From a virus: a stretch of DNA of 20,283 nucleotides. The stretch is taken from the IMG/VR virus record IMGVR_UViG_3300017917_001767, positions 1 to 20,283 of that record, one strand, 5' to 3'. The translations under genes and the position numbers were made by a program. The stretch's first letter is position 1. Each line of letters begins with the position of its first letter. The notes under the pieces are model-generated. The model was not told the DNA's origin and did no database searches. It was given only the letters and a program-made list of their open reading frames with translations. This document shows positions 1 through 7,201 of the stretch, piece after piece.

Positions 1-1
1 A

Positions 2-952
2 AAACTTAAGGCATCTGAACAAAAAGGTTCAGGAGAACGTACAGGCGGTGATAATTCAATTTACCCGTTCTGGAACCTAAAAGAAGGCGGCGAATCCGTA
101 CTTCGTTTCTTACCCGACGGCAACCAAGACAACACATTTTTCTGGGTTGAACGTGCAATGATCAAACTGCCATTCGCTGGCGTCAAGGGTGAAGCAGAAT
201 CCAAACAAACAATCGTACAAGTACCATGCATGGAAATGTATGGCGAATCTTGTCCTATCCTCAGTGAGGTTCGCGGTTGGTTTAAAGACCCTGCGCTTGA
301 AGATATGGGTCGTAAGTACTGGAAGAAGCGTTCTTACATTTTCCAAGGTTTTGTTGTTGAAGATGGTTTGAAGGAAGAACAAAAACCCGAGAACCCAATT
401 CGCCGATTCATTATCGGTCCTCAAATTTTCCAATCAATTCGTGCGGCACTAGTTGACCCTGAGTTGGAAGATTTGCCAACTGACTTTGTGCATGGCTTGG
501 ACTATCGCATGAAGAAAGGTAGTAAAGGCGGTTATGCCGACTACTCAACTAGCTCATGGGCACGTCGTGAGCGTCCACTAGGCGACGACGAGCAAGCAGC
601 TATTAAAGCACACGGCTTGTTTAATCTATCAGATTTTCTCCCTAAGAAACCAACTGAAATTGAAGTTAAGGTTATGAAGGAAATGTTTGAAGCAAGTGTT
701 GACGGTGAGCCATTTGATATGGATCGCTGGGGTCAATACTTTAAACCAGCTGGCATGGGTCAAGCAACTGGTGATCCTGTTAAATCAACTCCTAAGGTAT
801 CTGCACCAGCAGATGATTATGACGACGAACCTGCTCCAGCGGCAAAAGCAGTTCCTGCTGTTGCAACTGAAACTAAAGCAGAAGCACCTGCAAGTGGTGA
901 TAGCCGAGCACAAGACATCTTGGCAATGATTCGCAATCGTCAAAAGCAATAA
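2..952 (+). CDS. 32: Single-stranded DNA-binding protein gp32 (5' partial)
   Basis: The reading frame is open from base 2, so the true start lies outside the window. It encodes the T4 gp32-type protein that coats ssDNA in replication, recombination and repair. Visible gp32 features are the YPFW...GGESVLRFLP segment at the left edge (T4 has a matching AVIRFLP region), a CMEMYGESCPI segment at the zinc-subdomain position, and the FKDP...W KKRSYIFQGFVVED core strand region. T4 gp32 holds zinc with one His and three Cys; here only two Cys are seen and the CPxC pair has become CPIL, so the zinc site is probably lost or rebuilt. The C-terminal region is Ala/Pro-rich with an acidic patch (ADDYDDE). 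It ends in a short basic helix-like tail (AQDILAMIRNRQKQ), not the acidic end of T4 gp32. uvsX and uvsY follow, supporting the call. Confidence is high for family. Confidence 0.88.
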   Translation, partial: KLKASEQKGSGERTGGDNSIYPFWNLKEGGESVLRFLPDGNQDNTFFWVERAMIKLPFAGVKGEAESKQTIVQVPCMEMYGESCPILSEVRGWFKDPALEDMGRKYWKKRSYIFQGFVVEDGLKEEQKPENPIRRFIIGPQIFQSIRAALVDPELEDLPTDFVHGLDYRMKKGSKGGYADYSTSSWARRERPLGDDEQAAIKAHGLFNLSDFLPKKPTEIEVKVMKEMFEASVDGEPFDMDRWGQYFKPAGMGQATGDPVKSTPKVSAPADDYDDEPAPAAKAVPAVATETKAEAPASGDSRAQDILAMIRNRQKQ

Positions 953-960
953 GAATACGG

Positions 961-993
961 CTTGGGCCACTGCAACCTAGTTGTACGCCCAAG
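961..993 (+). promoter_or_regulatory. Two-tier intergenic RNA hairpin after gp32
   Basis: CTTGGGC (961-967) is the exact reverse complement of GCCCAAG (987-993). Inside the loop, TGCAAC (971-976) pairs with GTTGTA (980-985), with one G-U pair and a CTA loop. No T-run follows, so it is a poor intrinsic terminator. It may protect the 3' end of gp32 mRNA, tune read-through into the 1019 gene, or be a processing site. The pairing is seen; the role is inferred. Confidence 0.6.
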
Positions 994-1018
994 TTCTCAC
1001 ACCTATTAGGAGAATAAT

Positions 1019-1210
1019 ATGACAAAATTAGCAAAACTAGCAAAAGTGAATGAAAACATCAGTATCAATCGTTACGACAATGGTTGGATGGTTGAAATTG
1101 GTGGAAGAAATAAAAAAGAAGATTGGTCTAATACAAAGACTCTATGCAACACAGAAGAAGAAGTAATCGCTCTAATTAAAGAGTGGAATTCATTACCATT
1201 GGATCAATAA
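1019..1210 (+). CDS. Small hypothetical protein, 63 aa
   Basis: The start is well supported: AGGAG at 1008-1012 sits six bases before the ATG. The product is short, with a Lys-rich N-terminus (MTKLAKLAKVNEN), a central NGWMVEIGG strand-like stretch and a C-terminal helix (EEEVIALIKEWNSL). This gives a beta-then-alpha pattern without membrane segments or metal motifs. It lies between gp32 and uvsX with a 2-base gap to uvsX, so it is probably co-transcribed with them and expressed early. I do not recognise the family. A role in recombination or DNA replication would be guilt by position only. Confidence 0.7.
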   Translation: MTKLAKLAKVNENISINRYDNGWMVEIGGRNKKEDWSNTKTLCNTEEEVIALIKEWNSLPLDQ

Positions 1211-1212
1211 TT

Positions 1213-2277
1213 ATGGCTACGAAAGCGTTTGATTTATCAAAATTTAGAAAAACCTTAACAAAGTCTATTGATGGACTTAGTGTTGGATTTACTGATCCTA
1301 CTGATTGGATCAGCACAGGCAATTATGCTTTAAATTATCTTATTAGCGGCGATTTCCATAAAGGAATTCCTCTTGGTAAGGTTACAGTATTCGCTGGCGA
1401 ATCTGGTGCAGGTAAATCTTATATCTGCTCTGGTAATATTGTTAAGAACGCTCAAGCACAAGGCATTTACGTTGTATTGATTGACAGCGAAAATGCTCTT
1501 GATGAAGCATGGCTACACGCACTTGGTGTAGATACAAGCGAAGACAAACTTCTTAAACTTAACATGGCTATGATTGATGACGTTGCTAAAACTATCAACG
1601 AATTCATCAAAGAATACAAGGAAATGCCTGAAGAAACTCGTCCAAAAGTTTTGTTTGTTGTAGATTCTTTAGGTATGTTGTTGACACCAACAGACGTCAA
1701 TCAGTTCGAAGCAGGTGATTTGAAAGGTGACATGGGTCGTAAACCTAAGGCACTTACAGCACTTGTTCGTAATTGTGTAAACATGTTTGGGAGTCTTAAT
1801 ATTGGACTTGTTGCTACAAATCATACATACGCTTCGCAAGATATGTTCGATCCTGATGACAAAATTTCAGGCGGACAAGGATTCATTTATGCATCTTCTA
1901 TTGTGGTTGCCATGAAGAAGTTGAAATTAAAAGAAGATGAAGATGGCAACAAGGTTTCAGAAGTAAATGGTATTCGTGCTGCTTGTAAGATTATGAAAAC
2001 ACGTTATGCCAAACCTTTTGAAGGCGTACAAGTTAAGATTCCGTACGAAACTGGTATGAATCCTTATAGCGGTGTTGTTGACTTGTTTGAAAAAGAAGGC
2101 CTACTTAAACAAGAAGGCAACAGACTCAAGTGGATTGATCCAGAGACTGGAGAAGAGTTCAAATTCTACCGAAAAGAATGGAAAGATGATAAATTAGATA
2201 TGATAATGGCGAAATTCCATATCAAATCTAATAATACAACTACCGTTCCTGAGGAGAATGAAGAACATGTTGAATGA
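1213..2277 (+). CDS. uvsX: UvsX RecA-like recombinase
   Basis: This is the T4 UvsX/RecA-family strand-exchange ATPase, which loads on ssDNA and drives recombination-dependent replication and repair. The Walker A motif GESGAGKS is at residues 62-69. Walker B lies in VLFVVDSLGML (Asp151). The NH(T/S)YASQDMFDPDDKISGGQGFIYASS segment is the L2/core region typical of UvsX. The product is 354 aa, somewhat shorter than T4 UvsX (about 390 aa). An in-frame ATG at 1183 would overlap the upstream gene; I choose 1213 because MATKAFDLSKFRK reads as a natural UvsX N-terminus. The ribosome site is weak (GGA at 1201-1203), suggesting coupling to the preceding gene. The C-terminus is acidic (PEENEEHVE) and overlaps the next gene. 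Confidence 0.95.
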   Translation: MATKAFDLSKFRKTLTKSIDGLSVGFTDPTDWISTGNYALNYLISGDFHKGIPLGKVTVFAGESGAGKSYICSGNIVKNAQAQGIYVVLIDSENALDEAWLHALGVDTSEDKLLKLNMAMIDDVAKTINEFIKEYKEMPEETRPKVLFVVDSLGMLLTPTDVNQFEAGDLKGDMGRKPKALTALVRNCVNMFGSLNIGLVATNHTYASQDMFDPDDKISGGQGFIYASSIVVAMKKLKLKEDEDGNKVSEVNGIRAACKIMKTRYAKPFEGVQVKIPYETGMNPYSGVVDLFEKEGLLKQEGNRLKWIDPETGEEFKFYRKEWKDDKLDMIMAKFHIKSNNTTTVPEENEEHVE

Positions 2278-2500
2278 AAGTCAAATTGGTGATATCTGGT
2301 TGCTGTTTGCTGACTATATCGATAAAAAACAATTAGAAGTAGCTGCTGAAAGATACGTTGACCTGTTGGCAGATTATGGTGTAAGCGACCGTGTCATGCA
2401 AAGTGCCATGGGTGTTGACCATACATTGGATCAGGCTATAGAATACTATCTAGACGAAGACGAAGACGAAGACGAAGATTACAAAGAACTGGATTTCTGA
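2267..2500 (+). CDS. Acidic small protein with Asp/Glu tail
   Basis: A 77-aa protein of unknown family follows and overlaps uvsX by 11 bases. GAGGAG at 2251-2256 stands one base from an ATG at 2258 but ten bases from the ATG at 2267, so I prefer 2267. The body is helical in appearance (QIGDIWLLFADYIDKKQLEV). The C-terminus holds alternating Asp-Glu (DEDEDEDED) encoded by four GACGAA units. Acidic tails on phage recombination and replication proteins (for example the T4 gp32 C-terminus) mediate partner contacts. The same use here, with UvsX or gp32, is an inference from position and charge. The stop overlaps the next start as TGATG. Confidence 0.75.
   Translation: MLNESQIGDIWLLFADYIDKKQLEVAAERYVDLLADYGVSDRVMQSAMGVDHTLDQAIEYYLDEDEDEDEDYKELDF
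2453..2476 (+). repeat. Four tandem GACGAA hexamers
   Basis: Four perfect GACGAA units lie in frame in the acidic tail of the 2267 gene. Each unit encodes Asp-Glu, so slippage would change tail length in steps of two residues without a frameshift. Confidence 0.85.
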
Positions 2501-2955
2501 TGAGTTGGTACACAAAAATTTCAAAAGACATCTCTAACATTCCAGATGCTGTGGAATACTATAAAGCTGAATTAATAGCCGCTAAAGATGAATGCCGTAT
2601 AACGGGAAATATTGAAAGAGCTGCGGCAGGTATGCCAGGTATTGTGGAACAGAGATTCAGTCAACTTCAAGAAATTGAAGCAATTTTGGAATATTTGAAC
2701 ATTGAACTTAGAAGATTGAAAAGTCAACATTTTCGTAAGTATCTAGAAAATTATCAACGTGCTCTCAGCAGTCGTGATTGTGAAAAGTTTGTAGAAGGCG
2801 AGGCAGATGTAGTTGATTTTGAAAAAATTATCAACGAGTTTGCCTTGCTAAGAAACAAATGGCTTGGAATCACGAAAGCGTTGGATCAAAAACAGTGGCA
2901 GTTAACAAACATCGTTAAGTTGCGGGTTGCTGGTATGGAAGATGCTACGCTATAA
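2500..2955 (+). CDS. uvsY: Probable UvsY-type recombination mediator
   Basis: A 151-aa, Lys/Arg- and helix-rich protein. In T4, UvsY is a 137-aa mediator that helps UvsX displace gp32 from ssDNA. The size, the position next to uvsX, and the sequence layout support UvsY: a long helical N-terminal half, then RRLKSQHFRKYLENYQRALSSRD, then VDFEKIINEFALLRNKWLGITKALDQ and a terminal helix. The layout echoes the T4 UvsY region around its ARLDYY motif, but identity is low and no single diagnostic motif proves it. It begins on the TGATG overlap with the previous gene. A strong terminator follows, making it the last gene of the left operon. Alternative: an unrelated conserved phage protein in the UvsY position. 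Confidence 0.62.
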   Translation: MSWYTKISKDISNIPDAVEYYKAELIAAKDECRITGNIERAAAGMPGIVEQRFSQLQEIEAILEYLNIELRRLKSQHFRKYLENYQRALSSRDCEKFVEGEADVVDFEKIINEFALLRNKWLGITKALDQKQWQLTNIVKLRVAGMEDATL

Positions 2956-2977
2956 CTAATTTGCCCAAAAAGCGAAC

Positions 2978-3011
2978 AATAGGCCTTAAATATTTATAGG
3001 CCTATTTTTTT
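2978..3011 (+). terminator. Intrinsic terminator after uvsY
   Basis: AATAGGCCT (2978-2986) pairs perfectly with AGGCCTATT (2998-3006), followed by a seven-T run (3005-3011). It would end the gp32-uvsX-uvsY transcript just before the promoter of the next operon. The loop itself contains the palindrome TAAATATTTA. Confidence 0.9.
2991..2998 (-). promoter_or_regulatory. T4-late-type element TATAAATA on minus strand (possible)
   Basis: Read on the minus strand, the terminator loop and the edge of its second arm give exactly TATAAATA, the T4 late-promoter consensus. It would fire leftward, antisense to uvsY and uvsX; no minus-strand gene lies there. The motif could be accidental, because an AT-rich loop often resembles it. 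Confidence 0.3.
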
Positions 3012-3020
3012 CTATAACTA

Positions 3021-3048
3021 TTGACTTTTGTTGTAATTCTGTTATCAT
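3021..3048 (+). promoter_or_regulatory. Sigma70-type promoter for the uvsW operon
   Basis: TTGACT (3021-3026) and TATCAT (3043-3048) are separated by 16 bases, and each matches consensus at five of six positions. Transcription should begin near 3055, exactly at the ATG of the next gene, leaving no room for a ribosome site. The promoter lies just after the uvsY terminator and is the only one I see for the following 8 kb. Confidence 0.75.
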
Positions 3049-3054
3049 AACACT

Positions 3055-4233
3055 ATGACACATATTGATAAAATTTTAATTAAGATTTTGAATTTACCAG
3101 AGAGTGCTGTGGCAGATGTGCCTCGCCGAGAAATGAAGATTTTGAAAAATCTGGGAAAATTGATAACCTCATCAAATTTTATAACAGAAAATCAAGGAAA
3201 GTTATTGGTTAAAATTTTAAACGAAAATTTAGACAAATTTTCAGGACTGTCAGAAGAAATTTCTTCTTCAATTTTATCACCTTCCTGGTCAAAAGTATTT
3301 AGGCCAGTAGACAGGACTAAAAAGATATACTTGGATTCGACAAATTCTGCAATTTTCATGGAATTTGCATTTTCAACCTCAATACGTAAAACACTACAGT
3401 CTATATGGAAGGACCTTGGTAGTGTCAGTCAAGAAAATTCTGGTAAAATTTACAACATAGAGCTAACTGAAAAAAATATTGTAAAGTTAGTTGAAACCTT
3501 TCAACCACTAGGTTTTGAAATTGACGAAAAAATTGAAGATTTTTACAAAATCATAAAATCTTGGTCAGAAAGCGAAATTAAGACTCAATTTTTCCTCAGT
3601 AGTATCGACCATACTGGATTTAAAAATGCAATTTCTGATGACCTAGGTCGCGACACTGAGTTGTCAGAATGTCTAATTGCCGACCGTAGTGTTAGGTACC
3701 AGTATTTTTTAGAAAATACCTCAAAAATTCCAGAAAATTTGACCGAAATTTTAGCCTATAGAAAAAATTCTAAAATATGGATTAATAAAAATTCTTTCAA
3801 GCTGGACGAGATTTTTAGTTCATTAAAAGAATTAAAAAGATTTCCAACACTGGTAATTTTTGACACTAATGACCATAAGCGTTGTTACGAGGATCTAGTA
3901 AATCTTCACAAAAATCTGGAAAAAAATGGAATTTCTGACAATGTAGGAATTTACTTCCGACTTGACAATAGTGAGCATGGATCTATGTTCAATAAATTCA
4001 TAGCTGAACACAAGTACAATGTACAATTAGATAATACAACAAAAATTGTGGGTGTACAAAATGGAAAAATTCCCAAATTTTTCCTAAAAAATGCGTGGAA
4101 GCCATTGAGTGTGGTTTCTATTGGCAGTAGCTTAAAACAAACAAAAACAGCGGTTTATGCCAACTGTTGCGATTTAATAATTTCTTATACAGAACAAGAA
4201 CCAATCATAGAGAATAGAGTGCTATGGGAGTAA
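3055..4233 (+). CDS. Orphan 392-aa protein, first gene of uvsW operon
   Basis: I do not recognise this protein. It is Lys/Ile/Asn/Phe-rich with no Walker A, no metal cluster and no membrane segment. The C-terminal half looks like an alpha/beta domain, with TLVIFDTNDH, an IYFRLDN stretch and PLSVVSIGSS strands. It begins at the predicted transcription start and ends by overlapping uvsW by 10 bases, so it is likely coupled to uvsW translation. Its base use differs from its neighbours: by eye I count about 37 AATT tetramers in 1.18 kb, against about 11 in the similar-sized uvsX. This suggests separate ancestry or a special DNA property. A helicase-related or UvsW-partner role is possible from position only. 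Confidence 0.85.
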   Translation: MTHIDKILIKILNLPESAVADVPRREMKILKNLGKLITSSNFITENQGKLLVKILNENLDKFSGLSEEISSSILSPSWSKVFRPVDRTKKIYLDSTNSAIFMEFAFSTSIRKTLQSIWKDLGSVSQENSGKIYNIELTEKNIVKLVETFQPLGFEIDEKIEDFYKIIKSWSESEIKTQFFLSSIDHTGFKNAISDDLGRDTELSECLIADRSVRYQYFLENTSKIPENLTEILAYRKNSKIWINKNSFKLDEIFSSLKELKRFPTLVIFDTNDHKRCYEDLVNLHKNLEKNGISDNVGIYFRLDNSEHGSMFNKFIAEHKYNVQLDNTTKIVGVQNGKIPKFFLKNAWKPLSVVSIGSSLKQTKTAVYANCCDLIISYTEQEPIIENRVLWE

Positions 4234-5693
4234 AATTAGTAATTCGAGACGAGGTTAACATAAAATTTGAGAATCTTCCATTAGATGCTCGAAAAAAACT
4301 TGTCTCAACTTTTAAGTATGTCGATCCGACTGCAAGATATAGACCTGCATACAAATTAGGACGATGGGACGGAACAATCAGCTTGTTTGGACTCGGTGGT
4401 AACGGTTATTTAAATCAGCTGGAAAAATGCTTCGAAGTGTTAGGATCAATGGGCATAGAGATCGACGAATTAGAAGATCTTAGAACTCCTGTAAAGATTG
4501 ATTTTGCACCTGTTACAAATAATTACTGGGGCGATCAAGGAAAAGTTTGGCCAGAAGGTCATCGATTTGCAGGCCAGCCGATAACTTTACGAGATGACCA
4601 AGTTGAGATTATAAACCGATTTTTCACTAACACACAATCACTGCAAGAAGTTGCAACTGGTGCAGGTAAAACTATCATGACTGCTACACTTGCTCATTGT
4701 GCGGAAAAATACGGACGAACAGTTACGATTGTGCCAAATAAAGACCTTGTAACACAAACAGAAGAAGATTTTGTTAATGTTGGCTTAGATGTTGGCGTTT
4801 ATTTTGGTGATCGTAAGATGATTGGGCATAAGCATACCATCTGCACGTGGCAAAGTCTTAACGTATTAGATAAAAAATCTAAAAATTGGGACCTAGAAGA
4901 AGCTCTGTCTTTATCAGAATTCTTGCACGGTGTACAGACAGTGATTGTTGACGAAGTACACATGGCAAAAGCAGATGTTCTTAAGAATTTACTTACACAT
5001 AATTTTTCTAGTACTCCTATTAGATGGGGGCTAACTGGTACTGTTCCTAAGGATGAGTTTGAGGCAGAACCAATCTTTGCCAGCATTGGGCCTGTAGTAG
5101 GCGGCATCAAGGCACACGAACTACAAGAGATGGGCATATTATCTAACTGTCATGTTAATATTGTACAAATGATTGATTTGCCTGAGTTCAAGTCCTACGC
5201 AGAAGAATTGAAATATCTTGTAACAAACAAAGACAGAATTACTTATATTAGTAAACTAATAGAAGGTATTGCAGATTCTGGCAATACACTAGTTTTAGTT
5301 AACAGAATCGATACAGGCAAAACACTAACAGAATTGTTGCCGGACGCAGCATTCATTTCAGGCGAAGTAAAAGGCAAAGACAGAAAAGAGGAATATAAAG
5401 AACATGCGACAAATGATAACAAGATTACTGTGGCGACTTACGGTGTGGCCGCTGTTGGTATTAATATTCCAAGGATTTTTAATCTGGTTCTTCTTGAACC
5501 CGGAAAGAGCTTTGTCCGCGTTATACAAAGCATTGGGAGAGGCATTAGAAAAGCAGAAGACAAGGACTTTGTCCAAATCTGGGATCTCACATCTACCTGC
5601 AAATACGCCAAGCGCCATCTCACCCAAAGGAAGAAATTTTATAAGGAAGCCAAATATCCGTTTACCTTGGAAAAAACGGATTGGTCTAAATAA
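4224..5693 (+). CDS. uvsW: UvsW superfamily 2 helicase
   Basis: The T4 UvsW ATPase unwinds D-loops, R-loops and branched DNA, performs fork regression and ends origin (R-loop) initiation. All key motifs are visible in 489 aa (T4: 503). There is an N-terminal DNA-binding region with RYRPAYKLGRWDG (39-50), Walker A ATGAGKT (144-150), the DEVH box (243-246), motif III LTGT (270-273), motif V near TYGVAAVGIN (405-414) and motif VI QSIGRGIR (435-442). Translation probably couples to the upstream gene, since the ATG lies inside that gene's last codons. Confidence 0.95.
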   Translation: MGVKLVIRDEVNIKFENLPLDARKKLVSTFKYVDPTARYRPAYKLGRWDGTISLFGLGGNGYLNQLEKCFEVLGSMGIEIDELEDLRTPVKIDFAPVTNNYWGDQGKVWPEGHRFAGQPITLRDDQVEIINRFFTNTQSLQEVATGAGKTIMTATLAHCAEKYGRTVTIVPNKDLVTQTEEDFVNVGLDVGVYFGDRKMIGHKHTICTWQSLNVLDKKSKNWDLEEALSLSEFLHGVQTVIVDEVHMAKADVLKNLLTHNFSSTPIRWGLTGTVPKDEFEAEPIFASIGPVVGGIKAHELQEMGILSNCHVNIVQMIDLPEFKSYAEELKYLVTNKDRITYISKLIEGIADSGNTLVLVNRIDTGKTLTELLPDAAFISGEVKGKDRKEEYKEHATNDNKITVATYGVAAVGINIPRIFNLVLLEPGKSFVRVIQSIGRGIRKAEDKDFVQIWDLTSTCKYAKRHLTQRKKFYKEAKYPFTLEKTDWSK

Positions 5694-5699
5694 GGAATC

Positions 5700-6206
5700 A
5701 TGCAGATATTAACATTAGAAAACAAGACATTCAGTTTAAACAATTTACCAGATGAGGTAGACGAAAACACTAGATTTGCGGTATTAGACAACAGCAACCC
5801 TAGCGAACCAGACTTCTTTTTCATGCCTCTAATATTTTTAGAATCGTTTAACAGTCCTGCTATGGTTCTTAAAATAGGTGAAGATGAAGTTACAATGCCT
5901 ATTGATTGGAGCATAGCAGTAGGTGACAGTTCCAGTTCAAATGATATAGAAATACTACCGCTTACCAGTCTAAACGATAGAGGATTTGAAGCAATGATCT
6001 TTAATCCACTAAGTAGCTTTAGACTAGAATTTAAAAAAATTGAGATTGTTAATTTTTACAACGATGTCAAATGGTACTTTCCTAAAATGAAAAACGGACA
6101 ACTGCTATCAGTCCCAACAAGGTTTAAAGAAAAACCAGATTGCGCATATTTTGTAAAAGAAATAAGTAGACAAAGCGAAATTATTCAACTAGACAAAATA
6201 CTATGA
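5700..6206 (+). CDS. Conserved-type hypothetical protein, 168 aa
   Basis: The start has a close AAGGA (5692-5696) that overlaps the uvsW stop. The product is soluble-looking, with strand-rich stretches (FFFMPLIFLESF, MVLKIGEDEVTMPIDWSIAVGD), a Ser-rich spacer, then LPLTSLNDRGFEAMIFNPLSSFR and a C-terminal YFPKMKNGQLLSVP...YFVKEISRQSEI segment. It reads like a protein kept next to uvsW in aquatic T4-like phages, but that is recollection, not a search, and I know no function for it. Its stop overlaps the next start (ATGA). Confidence 0.82.
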   Translation: MQILTLENKTFSLNNLPDEVDENTRFAVLDNSNPSEPDFFFMPLIFLESFNSPAMVLKIGEDEVTMPIDWSIAVGDSSSSNDIEILPLTSLNDRGFEAMIFNPLSSFRLEFKKIEIVNFYNDVKWYFPKMKNGQLLSVPTRFKEKPDCAYFVKEISRQSEIIQLDKIL

Positions 6207-6343
6207 TTGATAAAGAATGGTTACAAAAAATTGAAATAGCATATAAAGCATATCCTTATCCTAGTAAAGAAATTGAAAGATTCATTCAATGGATTTACAA
6301 ACAGTATGGAATCGTGCAGGAGAAAAAAGATGGGCAGTCTTAA
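6203..6343 (+). CDS. 46-aa protein
   Basis: This short gene begins on the ATGA overlap with the upstream stop and ends inside the next gene. The product starts MIDKEWLQKIEIAYKAYPYP and continues with a helical, aromatic C-terminal half (IERFIQWIYKQYGIVQ). The exact stop-start chaining on both sides and the lack of any other use for the bases support it as real. Function unknown; a small adaptor or anti-host factor would be guesswork. Confidence 0.7.
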   Translation: MIDKEWLQKIEIAYKAYPYPSKEIERFIQWIYKQYGIVQEKKDGQS

Positions 6344-6578
6344 ACCCGGCGCGACATACATATATGAACGTGCAGATGGTATAACTTATTGTAGAGAAAT
6401 GGGTGCCGATCCTTCGACTCGTTTTCCAGTGGGCTGGGACTATAATGAAGGTAACAATTATTTTAACTCAAAATTCTGGAACGACATTTTAGAAGAAGCA
6501 AAAACCAATCCTTCTTTACAAACAGCACTAGATCGTGCTATAATGATATACAAATTGAGTAAGGAAAAGTTAGAATGA
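6330..6578 (+). CDS. Hypothetical protein, 82 aa
   Basis: The start is set by AGGAG (6318-6322), seven bases before the ATG at 6330. An earlier in-frame ATG at 6273 lacks such a site and lies deep in the preceding gene. The protein opens with GATYIYERADGITYCREMGADP, then GWDYNEGNNYF, and ends in a helix (PSLQTALDRAIMIYKLSKEKL). No metal or membrane motif is seen. It overlaps the 46-aa gene by 14 bases and the next gene by 4, so it belongs to the same coupled chain. Confidence 0.8.
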   Translation: MGSLKPGATYIYERADGITYCREMGADPSTRFPVGWDYNEGNNYFNSKFWNDILEEAKTNPSLQTALDRAIMIYKLSKEKLE

Positions 6579-7201
6579 GTTTGAAAGTAGCATATTTTGC
6601 GCCAACAATTATGGCTATAGACGAGATTCCTGCAGGCACATTTAGTCAGATTTTTAATTTATCGGAAAATTTGCACAGCCATCCGGAATTAAATGACAGT
6701 GGGAATCCTCAAATAAGCATCAGAGGAGGTCAGCAAATTCAAGTCTATCCAAACGAACTAGGAATAGACGTTACTTGGCTGATCAAGTATCTTGAAGAGC
6801 TATGTACTGGTTATATGGAACTAGTAACTGCACAGAGCGGCGCAGAAGAACTAAAATTCTGTAAGCCTGTAGTTACAAGTATCTGGACAATAAGACAAGG
6901 CCCAGGCCAATACCAAGAAATGCACAGTCATCCGGCTGGAAATTTAAGCGGAAACATTTATATTCAAGCACCTGAACTAGCACCTGAGAGTATGCCTAGT
7001 GATGGACAAGTGTTGTTCAGGATGCCGCAGACAAAAGACATAACAAAGTTTATTATGAATGATACTTGGAAATTCACTCCATATCAAGGAGCAGTAATAT
7101 TATTTCCAAGTCATATTCCTCACACAGTATATCCTTGGAAGGGTTCTGGACACAGAACAGTTATGGCATTTGATGCAGTCTTGAGGCCTAAAGATGAGTG
7201 A
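6575..7201 (+). CDS. 2OG-Fe(II) oxygenase-like protein (HxH type)
   Basis: The 208-aa protein resembles the phage 2-oxoglutarate/Fe(II) oxygenases with a double-stranded beta-helix fold (Pfam 2OG-FeII_Oxy_5-like). The core reads SIWTIRQGPGQYQEMHSHPAGNLSG, with putative metal ligands His117 and His119. It is followed by GAVILFPSHIPHTVYPW, with His183 as third ligand, and Arg194 as the likely 2OG carboxylate anchor. The usual HxD is HxH here, as in relatives of this group. Substrate unknown; nucleotide, protein or small-molecule hydroxylation are all possible. It is the first of four such genes in this operon. Start by ATGA overlap with the previous gene. Confidence 0.75.
   Translation: MSLKVAYFAPTIMAIDEIPAGTFSQIFNLSENLHSHPELNDSGNPQISIRGGQQIQVYPNELGIDVTWLIKYLEELCTGYMELVTAQSGAEELKFCKPVVTSIWTIRQGPGQYQEMHSHPAGNLSGNIYIQAPELAPESMPSDGQVLFRMPQTKDITKFIMNDTWKFTPYQGAVILFPSHIPHTVYPWKGSGHRTVMAFDAVLRPKDE

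Noticed and set aside
1183-1212. Earlier in-frame ATG for uvsX.
   Set aside because: It would lie inside the upstream gene and adds residues not typical for UvsX; the 1213 ATG gives a natural N-terminus.
5404-5712. 102-codon plus-strand frame over the end of uvsW.
   Set aside because: The uvsW frame holds helicase motifs V and VI here; the other frame is a shadow with unstructured content.
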